A DNA stretch of 5,938 nucleotides, taken from assembly GCA_025362165.1 (NCBI GenBank), contig JANYHY010000018.1, forward strand, positions 1-5,938, in the 5' to 3' direction. The stretch's first letter is position 1. Each line of letters opens with the position of its first letter. Made by a program: the position numbers and the translations under genes. The DNA is from Myxococcales bacterium (lineage in GTDB: Bacteria > Myxococcota_A > Polyangia > Polyangiales > Polyangiaceae). This document shows positions 1 through 4,800 of this stretch, piece after piece. The notes below the pieces were generated by a model. The model ran no database searches and had not been told where the DNA came from. It was given only the letters and a program-made list of their open reading frames with translations.

Positions 1-1582
1 CGCAAGTGCGCGGCTGCGCGAGCGGGAACGTGCACGCGTACTGCACGTCGACGCGGCCATTGGCGTCCGTGATCCACTCGCGTCCCGAGATGGGTTCGGC
101 GTTGTAAGCCTGGCTCGGATCGGGCAAGCCAGGTCGCGGAGAGGTCGACTCGATCATGTGAGGATCGATGCCGGTCGTATCGAGCTTGTCCGGATCGTTT
201 CCCAGGATCCGGCGCCAGTCGGCGTCATCGAGCTTGCCGTGCTTGGGATCGGATGGCGAGTCGTGCAGCAGCGCGCCAGGCACTCCACCGATATGTGCAA
301 AGTACACCATATCCGGCGTGCGCGGACCGGGCGGCAACTTGCACAGCGTCGCGGGATCGACGCTCGATCCGTCCGGCAATTGCGCCGCGAAGAGCGGGTT
401 CGTGCAGCCGTCGATTCCTAGATAGCGACGTGCGCCCTGAGGATACTCGCCATCACGGTTCGGCACCGTCTTGGACATGAGCCCGTGCGCATAACGCGAT
501 ATGGGATATTGGGGATCAATCCCATACTTCTGTTTCATGTGAACGTGTCGCAGGTTCGGATCAAAGCCCCAGTCATTCGATTGCGTGTAAGCGCTGGCGC
601 ACGCCGGATCGCTCCCTGGGGTGCCGAGTACGCTACAAGACACACAAGAGGGATCTAGAGGGTTCACCGAACACGCGCTCGTGCCGCGCGGCGGCTGCCA
701 GCTTTGCTTCATGAACAGATCGCCCTGCCCGCCGAGCGATCGCACGTCGATCTCCGAGTCGTTCTCGTCCGTCAGATCGAGCACCACCACGAGCGAGTCT
801 GGCCGCAAGAAGTCGTGCCTCTGGCTCAAGATCGTCTGATCGACGCCAGCCCAGCCTGATCCATCCAAGTGATCATACGGATCCGGCTGGATCAAGAACC
901 TATAGAACGCCTCGAGCTGCGACTCGATCCCGCAGCCGTTCTGGTGCACTCCGGTGATGGCGTCCTGGAACGCAGTCACCAGTTTGTCTGGATCGGCGAT
1001 CGCAACTGACCCGCTCGGCTGCGGCTTGTTCGCGTTCTGCGACACCTGCGGCAAGAACGCTAGGTAGCTCGAAGTTCCCATCACTGGCTGCGCGTGCTCG
1101 TCTGCACCAGCGCGGTTCAGCAGGTGCGCGCGATCGTCATTGTGGTTCGGGCCGCGCGGATCATTGGGATCGCACATGTCGCCGAGGCGCGGGCCGAGCG
1201 ACGACGACAACACTCCAATGTGCATGTCGTGCACGGGAGTGAACTCCTCTTTAGAGCCCGCAGGACACTGACCACTAGCGTCGCGTGCCACCGTCGCGCC
1301 GCCGCCGTCCGGCAAGCACGCGGGCTGCACGAGTCTGCGCACGAGATCGGGCACTGCCTCGCGCAAGTAAGCCTGTTTGTCGCCCATCGAAGACGAGTTG
1401 TCGACGAGCACGATCAGATCAACCTTGTCGATCGCTGTCTGCTTGAGGACAGAAGTGATCGCCGCCTTGGTCGTCGGATCGAGGCCGCTCACGGGACGAG
1501 TCAGGCACGCGGGAGCCACGATCGCAGCGGACGCAAGGACACAACCGAGCGCCGCTGAGCGACGCACTCTTCGTAGAGACAT
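1..1582 (-). CDS. VWA-domain secreted protein, probable lipoprotein (C-terminus cut by window edge)
   Basis: The minus strand is open from an ATG at 1582 to the left edge, giving 527 codons without a stop. The N-terminus (MSLRRVRRSA) is Arg-rich, followed by a hydrophobic segment at about residues 10-25 and a Cys at 26 in the context VAPAC. This looks like a lipoprotein signal with a relaxed lipobox, so the protein probably sits in the envelope or on the surface. A von Willebrand A domain starts at about residue 54: DLIVLVDNSSSMG supplies the metal-ion-dependent adhesion site DxSxS (D61, S63, S65). A later strand, VVVLDLTDEND (residues 265-275), fits the rest of the fold. Two insertions split the domain, one at about residues 87-200 and a Cys-rich one (C304, C313, C316, C329). 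The region from about 340 to 527 is unassigned and Pro/Gly/Asp-rich. VWA proteins of this style are common as paralogs in myxobacteria; their ligands are unknown. An AGGAGGG Shine-Dalgarno sequence supports this start. Confidence 0.88.
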   Translation of the reverse strand, partial: MSLRRVRRSAALGCVLASAAIVAPACLTRPVSGLDPTTKAAITSVLKQTAIDKVDLIVLVDNSSSMGDKQAYLREAVPDLVRRLVQPACLPDGGGATVARDASGQCPAGSKEEFTPVHDMHIGVLSSSLGPRLGDMCDPNDPRGPNHNDDRAHLLNRAGADEHAQPVMGTSSYLAFLPQVSQNANKPQPSGSVAIADPDKLVTAFQDAITGVHQNGCGIESQLEAFYRFLIQPDPYDHLDGSGWAGVDQTILSQRHDFLRPDSLVVVLDLTDENDSEIDVRSLGGQGDLFMKQSWQPPRGTSACSVNPLDPSCVSCSVLGTPGSDPACASAYTQSNDWGFDPNLRHVHMKQKYGIDPQYPISRYAHGLMSKTVPNRDGEYPQGARRYLGIDGCTNPLFAAQLPDGSSVDPATLCKLPPGPRTPDMVYFAHIGGVPGALLHDSPSDPKHGKLDDADWRRILGNDPDKLDTTGIDPHMIESTSPRPGLPDPSQAYNAEPISGREWITDANGRVDVQYACTFPLAQPRTC

Positions 1583-1586
1583 GGAG

Positions 1587-1593
1587 CCCTCCT
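1587..1593 (-). promoter_or_regulatory. Shine-Dalgarno site of the VWA gene
   Basis: Read on the minus strand, AGGAGGG lies 4 bases before the ATG at 1582. It is a near-perfect anti-16S match and fixes the start of the VWA gene, which otherwise has no upstream in-frame competitor of comparable quality. Confidence 0.8.
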
Positions 1594-1600
1594 GTGTCGC

Positions 1601-1612
1601 CCTGATGTCAGG
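1601..1612. promoter_or_regulatory. Perfect 12-bp palindrome, candidate operator
   Basis: CCTGATGTCAGG has two perfect 5-base inverted arms around TG. It lies 7 bases upstream of the Shine-Dalgarno site of the VWA gene, so it would fall in the leader or at the transcription start. The position suits a dimeric repressor site, but the arms are short and no regulator gene is next to it. No second copy was noticed in this window. Confidence 0.3.
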
Positions 1613-1646
1613 CAACTATGTTGGCGGCGCGATGACCCTGGAGCGC

Positions 1647-1697
1647 CATGGGGAGTGAGGACCGATCCGCTGGATCGTTCCGCTCACTCACCTCATG
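1647..1697. repeat. Large imperfect inverted repeat in the divergent intergenic region
   Basis: The centre is CGATCC-GCT-GGATCG (1663-1677), a perfect 6-bp stem. Outside it are GAGTGAG (1653-1659) and CTCACTC (1683-1689), a perfect 7-bp pair, then CATG (1647-1650) and CATG (1694-1697). Small asymmetric loops separate the three pairs. No T-run follows on either side, so it does not look like a classical terminator. Between two divergent genes it would be an operator or a structured leader of the VWA transcript. That function is inferred; the symmetry is seen directly. Confidence 0.5.
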
Positions 1698-1829
1698 ACC
1701 GCGACTCCGAGTTTCCGTCTCTCGTCATTGCCTTTTTTATGTGGCCTGCGCGGTGTGCATAAGGTTCATGAGCTGGCCACGACTCGCTCACCCCTTGTGT
1801 CTCGCGGCCGAGCCCAGTAACGAAGGACC

Positions 1830-1848
1830 GTCGATATTTTTCATCGAC
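1830..1848 (+). repeat. Small hairpin with AT-rich loop ahead of the peptidoglycan-binding gene
   Basis: GTCGAT (1830-1835) and ATCGAC (1843-1848) are perfect inverted arms around the loop ATTTTTC. The element ends 4 bases before the Shine-Dalgarno site of the following gene. In RNA it would form a 6-bp stem in the 5' leader; in DNA it is also a palindromic protein site. It sits in one of the few AT-rich patches of this intergenic region. Confidence 0.45.
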
Positions 1849-1852
1849 TCAC

Positions 1853-1858
1853 GAGGAG
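1853..1858 (+). promoter_or_regulatory. Shine-Dalgarno site of the peptidoglycan-binding gene
   Basis: GAGGAG lies 8 bases before the ATG at 1867, a standard spacing, and decides that start. Confidence 0.8.
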
Positions 1859-1866
1859 AATGAACC

Positions 1867-2448
1867 ATGGCATTGCTGCGACGTGGACTGTCTGGTGAAC
1901 CGGTGCGGATCCTTCAGGGCAAGCTGGGCGTGAACGCCGACGGCGTGTTCGGGCAGGGCACCGAAAATGCGCTGGTCGAGTACCAAAACTCCAACGGCCT
2001 CTCGGCGGATGGCATCGCGGGCCCCGACACGTTCACGCACATGGGGCTGCACGAACTCGTGATCGTCACGAAGGGCATTCGCGGCGAGATGGTCACGCGC
2101 GTGCAAGCCGCGGTCGGTGTGACTGCGGATGGTGAGTTCGGGCACGGCACCGAGACCGCGGTCAAGAAGTTCCAGACCGACAACAACCTCGAGGCCACCG
2201 GAATGGCGGACCCGACGACGCTCGCCGTACTCCCCGGCTTCCCCGAGTTCACGCCTGAGAAGGTCGCCGCGTCCGTCGTGCAAGAGTCGACGCCCGCCAT
2301 CGACGCTGAGGCACTATCTGCTGCGAAGGCCGAGCCGCCGCCCGAGCCGTCGTTCTTGGCGAAGGTCGGTCATGGCATCGTCGCCGCGGTCGAAGCGCCG
2401 ATCGAGGTCGGCAAGTCGATCTGGAACACGGTCAAGAGCATCTTCTGA
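1867..2448 (+). CDS. Tandem peptidoglycan-binding-domain protein without signal peptide
   Basis: This 193-aa protein has two PGB_1-type (PF01471-like) repeats. Repeat one, at about residues 5-57, carries LGVNADGVFGQGTENAL and the closing NGLSADGIAGPDT. Repeat two, at about residues 70-121, carries VGVTADGEFGHGTETAV and NNLEATGMADPTT. The D-G-x-F-G-x-G-T core is the family signature. Such modules bind cell-wall glycan or peptide and usually target hydrolases, but no catalytic domain is present here. A Pro/Ala/Glu linker (about 124-160) leads to a tail at about 162-193 that could form an amphipathic helix. There is no N-terminal signal peptide; the first repeat begins almost at the Met. Export would need a non-Sec route or the protein acts in the cytoplasm, which is unresolved. 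It is transcribed away from the VWA gene and towards the unknown gene at 2662-3102. Confidence 0.9.
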   Translation: MALLRRGLSGEPVRILQGKLGVNADGVFGQGTENALVEYQNSNGLSADGIAGPDTFTHMGLHELVIVTKGIRGEMVTRVQAAVGVTADGEFGHGTETAVKKFQTDNNLEATGMADPTTLAVLPGFPEFTPEKVAASVVQESTPAIDAEALSAAKAEPPPEPSFLAKVGHGIVAAVEAPIEVGKSIWNTVKSIF

Positions 2449-2529
2449 GAGAGGCGAAGAACACATGGAAATGCAAGAGCAACGCCGTTCATCGCCGGCT
2501 ACTTGCGAGACAAGCTCGGTGCGAAGTGA
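2449..2529 (+). other. Coding-like in-frame remnant after the peptidoglycan-binding gene
   Basis: After the TGA at 2446-2448 the same frame stays open to another TGA at 2527-2529. The first half has A/T-rich third positions and looks non-coding. The last 13 codons before the stop (from 2488) read FIAGYLRDKLGAK, with 11 of 13 third positions G or C, typical of genes here. No good start or ribosome binding site serves it. It may be the tail of a decayed or deleted gene, or an extension lost by a stop mutation; chance is also possible because the stretch is so short. Confidence 0.25.
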
Positions 2530-2532
2530 CGC

Positions 2533-2573
2533 GTGAGCTGGGGTGTGGCACTCGAGGCCTCACCCTGGCTCAC
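2533..2573. terminator. Imperfect 13-bp hairpin between convergent genes, possible terminator
   Basis: GTGAGCTGGGGTG (2533-2545) pairs with CACCCTGGCTCAC (2561-2573) at 11 of 13 positions, the mismatches being a central two-base block. The 15-base loop contains a further GGC/GCC pair (2547-2549, 2557-2559). It lies between the ends of two convergent genes, where a shared terminator is expected. No T-run follows on either strand, so it may be a factor-dependent or stability element instead of an intrinsic terminator. Confidence 0.4.
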
Positions 2574-2661
2574 TGAAGGAACCATCGCGCTGTTCCCAGG
2601 CCAACAATTCCCAAAACAACATCTCGCATGGGCTGCGAGGTTGAGCGGAGTGGTTGCTGTG

Positions 2662-3102
2662 TCAATCGTCGGCAATCGCGCAATGCACGACTCGGATGCC
2701 GGAGAGATCAATTCGGTACTCGATGATCAATTCGTGGTCGTCGCGGGACCAGGTGTCCACGCCGCTCGCATCGACTTGCATGTCCGGGCGGCCGAGCTTC
2801 TTGCGGACCGCGTCGCGCGTGTCCTCGAAGCGGAGCCCCTCTGGCAACTCTCCAGCGAATTTCGAACAATCCTGATTGGGAAGTCCCGCATAGAGCTGCA
2901 CGCTGGTGAGGAGCATTGCGCGCTTGCCGCTCGGCGTCGCCTCGAACACGAGGACGACACCAAGAGTGGGTAGATCGACGAACGCCTCGTCCTCGCCATG
3001 CCGCAGCTTGGGCGGCCTTGCGCCGAGCTTGGTGAGTATGGCGGCGAGGGCAGAGTGGTCGGCGGTCTTGCCCAGCAGCGGGAGCCAGTCGCGAGCGTTC
3101 AT
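2662..3102 (-). CDS. Hypothetical small soluble protein (146 aa)
   Basis: I do not recognise this family with certainty. The chosen start gives MNARDWLPLLGK. The protein has no signal peptide or membrane segment and is mixed alpha/beta: a helix at about residues 13-27, strands around VDLPTLGVVLVF (42-53) and AMLLTSVQLY (62-71), then the C-terminal motif ELPEGLRFEDTRDAVRKKLG (85-104) followed by a Trp (118) and the strand ELIIEYR. A segment of the form GLxFxDTRxxVxxxLGxP, then W and a final strand pair, recalls small immunity or regulatory proteins in toxin loci and BamE-like folds; that is only a resemblance. The frame extends upstream to an ATG at 3225, but the extra 41 residues would run over the opposite gene's start codon and look non-coding. 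Neither start has a good Shine-Dalgarno; a GTG at 3120 is another option. It converges on the peptidoglycan-binding gene. Confidence 0.7.
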   Translation of the reverse strand: MNARDWLPLLGKTADHSALAAILTKLGARPPKLRHGEDEAFVDLPTLGVVLVFEATPSGKRAMLLTSVQLYAGLPNQDCSKFAGELPEGLRFEDTRDAVRKKLGRPDMQVDASGVDTWSRDDHELIIEYRIDLSGIRVVHCAIADD

Positions 3103-3223
3103 AACTGGAGAGCTTCGCACGCCCCCTCGATCTCTGCGCGCGATTGCGTGAACTCTCTCGAGCACCGCCGCCTGCGTCACCCGGCGCAAACTAGCAGCGC
3201 GGAATGTGATAAGGCATTGCGCC
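3103..3223. other. Divergent intergenic region
   Basis: These 121 bases separate the unknown minus-strand gene from the MarC-family gene and should hold promoters for both. I see no convincing -35/-10 pair and no clear operator. The only site of note is AAGG at 3211-3214, a modest ribosome binding site 9 bases before the ATG at 3224. Confidence 0.4.
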
Positions 3224-3862
3224 ATGCCGGGACTTTTGACCTACGGATTGGTCTGTTTCGGCTCGGTCTTCTCGATCGTGGATCCGTTCGCGGCAGTTCC
3301 TATTTTCTTGGCGCTCATCGGGGATCGATCGCGCGAGGAGCAACGCAGCGCCGCCAAACGGGCGGCGATCACGTGCTTCTTCGTGCTCAGCCTCTTCGGC
3401 GCGGCTGGCACGCTCATCCTCCACTTCTTCTCGATCACGCTCCCCGCCTTCAAGATCGCGGGCGGGATCATCTTGTTCGTCGTCGGCTTCGAGATGCTCC
3501 GCGCGCGGCACTCTTCCACGCGCGGTAGCAAAGAGGAGCAAGACGAAGCTCACGCCAAGGAAGACGTCGCAGTGATCCCCGTCGGGCTCCCGTTGCTCGC
3601 GGGTCCTGGCGCGATCGCGACCGTGATGGTGCTCTTTGGGAAGGCCGACGACTACGCGCACCGCGGCGTCGTGCTCGCCGCCGTCTTGATCGTATGCATC
3701 ATCGCGGCTGTCGTGCTCAGCTCTGCGACCTATGTCGCGCGCGTGCTCGGCAAGACTGGAATCAACCTCATTGGCCGCATCATGGGCCTCATCCTCACCG
3801 CGACCGCCGTGCAGTTCATCCTCGACGGCGCGAAAGAGGCTTTTCCCAAGCTGTTTGGATAA
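3224..3862 (+). CDS. MarC-family (UPF0056) integral membrane protein
   Basis: This 212-aa polytopic inner-membrane protein is of usual length for the family, with about six membrane segments: residues 5-31, 47-69, 74-94, 118-139, 148-171 and 180-201. Family signatures are present in order: FSIVDPFAAVPIFL (16-29), FKIAGGIILFVVGFEML (76-92), VIPVGLPLLAGPGAIATV (117-134) and GRIMGLILTATAVQFIL (184-200). The charged loop at about 95-115 separates the two halves. The MarC/SnatA family was once linked to multiple antibiotic resistance, which was later disputed; some members export neutral amino acids. The substrate here cannot be read from sequence. The ATG at 3224 is preferred over an in-frame GTG at 3206 because it begins directly at the first membrane segment and has AAGG 9 bases upstream. 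The next gene starts 7 bp after the stop, so the two are probably cotranscribed. Confidence 0.92.
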   Translation: MPGLLTYGLVCFGSVFSIVDPFAAVPIFLALIGDRSREEQRSAAKRAAITCFFVLSLFGAAGTLILHFFSITLPAFKIAGGIILFVVGFEMLRARHSSTRGSKEEQDEAHAKEDVAVIPVGLPLLAGPGAIATVMVLFGKADDYAHRGVVLAAVLIVCIIAAVVLSSATYVARVLGKTGINLIGRIMGLILTATAVQFILDGAKEAFPKLFG

Positions 3863-3869
3863 TCGATTC

Positions 3870-4769
3870 ATGGCGACCGAGAACGAGCTGAAGATTGGAC
3901 GATTCGAGCGCGCGCTCGCGGTCAGGCTGTTGACGCGTGTGTGCAACCTGAAGCCCGTCACCGTGCGCGTGGGTCAGAAGGCGATGCCCGCGTTCGTGCG
4001 TGGTCGCGGGACGCCGATCGTGTTCGTGCATGGCTTCGGCGCGGACAAGGAAGGTTGGCTCACGCTGATGAGAGCGCTCGACAAACGACGCGCGCTCGTC
4101 GCGCTCGATCTGCCGGGCTTCGGTGCGTCCACGCCCATCGCACCCAACGAGGCGAGCGCGAAGCGACAGGCGGAGGCCGTGATCGGCGCGATGTCGCAGC
4201 TCGGGATCGATCGCGCGCACCTGGTTGGCTCGTCGATGGGCGGTGGCATCTCGCAGTGCATCGCGCAGCATCACCCGGAGCGAGTGGCGTCGATGACGCT
4301 GCTCGGCACTGCGGCTACCGTAGGCGACAAGAGCGAGCTCGGCCACGCGCTCGATCGCGGAGACAACCCGCTCCTGGCGACCAGCCCCGAGGATTTCCTG
4401 CGTCTCGTCGATTGGATGACAGTGCAACGACCGGTCGCGCCGCGCGCGATGATGCTCTATGCAGGACACGATCGCATGCGACGCGCGGCGACCGAGGAGA
4501 AGCTGTTCGAGGGCTTCGTGTACGGCCCTGACGACGAGCGCATGCCCATCGACTTCGAATCGATCAAGACGCCCACGCTGATCATCCACGGAGACAAAGA
4601 CCCGGTGATTCACCCCTCCACCGCGCGCATCCTCAGCGAGCGATTGCCAAATGCCACTTTAGACTTGATGCGCGACATCGGTCATTTGCCGCACGTAGAG
4701 GCCACACGCGCGGTCGCCGCGCACATCGACGCGTTCGCGCGCATGCACGATCCGCCCATCTTCAGCTGA
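3870..4769 (+). CDS. Alpha/beta-hydrolase (esterase or lipase-like)
   Basis: This is a complete 299-aa alpha/beta-hydrolase fold enzyme. The oxyanion-loop motif VHGFGADKEGW is at residues 53-63. The nucleophile elbow GSSMGGG starts at 120, with Ser122 as nucleophile. The acid is in HGDKDP, most likely Asp244, and the catalytic His272 is in IGHLPHVE. A cap region of about residues 150-230 lies between the elbow and the acid. Substrates cannot be predicted; the layout suits carboxylic-ester or C-C-bond hydrolases. No signal peptide is evident, although the first 30 residues before the core contain a moderately hydrophobic helix (ALAVRLLTRV) that could associate with membrane. The frame is open further upstream to 3732, inside the MarC gene, but that extension is Ser/Arg-rich shadow translation. 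The ATG at 3870 is 7 bp after the MarC stop, suggesting translational coupling. Confidence 0.9.
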   Translation: MATENELKIGRFERALAVRLLTRVCNLKPVTVRVGQKAMPAFVRGRGTPIVFVHGFGADKEGWLTLMRALDKRRALVALDLPGFGASTPIAPNEASAKRQAEAVIGAMSQLGIDRAHLVGSSMGGGISQCIAQHHPERVASMTLLGTAATVGDKSELGHALDRGDNPLLATSPEDFLRLVDWMTVQRPVAPRAMMLYAGHDRMRRAATEEKLFEGFVYGPDDERMPIDFESIKTPTLIIHGDKDPVIHPSTARILSERLPNATLDLMRDIGHLPHVEATRAVAAHIDAFARMHDPPIFS

Positions 4770-4800
4770 CGTCCGCGTGCAGGGCGACTACGCTGCGATC

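Noticed and set aside
1094..1558. Plus-strand open frame of 154 codons
   Set aside because: It is antisense to the VWA gene. The translation is Arg/His/Val-rich with no recognisable domain, and the minus-strand frame has the signal peptide, adhesion-site motif and ribosome binding site.
1736..1763. Possible promoter TTTATG - 16 bases - CATAAG for the wall-binding gene
   Set aside because: Both boxes match the sigma-70 consensus poorly and the leader would be about 100 bases. Chance matches of this quality are common; transcription-start mapping would be needed.
1702..1850. Three copies of CGACTC in the divergent intergenic region (1702, 1780, 1845)
   Set aside because: The copies are short, irregularly spaced and share no flanking sequence, so they do not support a repeat or operator array.
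2465..2536. Short plus-strand frame of 23 codons (MEMQEQRRSSPATCETSSVRSDA)
   Set aside because: It has no good ribosome binding site, runs into the hairpin at 2533, and the coding-like signal in this region lies in a different frame.
2533..2973. Plus-strand frame of 146 codons starting with GTG
   Set aside because: It starts inside the candidate terminator hairpin and is mostly antisense to the 146-aa minus-strand gene, whose frame has the better codon pattern and protein-like composition.
3732..3869. Upstream extension of the alpha/beta-hydrolase frame into the MarC gene
   Set aside because: The extra 46 residues are Ser/Arg/Ala-rich shadow translation of the MarC coding sequence; the ATG at 3870 directly follows the MarC stop.
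3191..3961. Minus-strand frame of 256 codons
   Set aside because: It is antisense to the MarC gene. Its Glu/Arg/Asp-rich, low-complexity translation is typical of the reverse of a GC-rich membrane-protein gene.
3816..4613. Minus-strand frame of 265 codons
   Set aside because: It is antisense to the alpha/beta-hydrolase, which has a complete catalytic triad; the shadow translation is Arg/His/Glu-rich with no domain.
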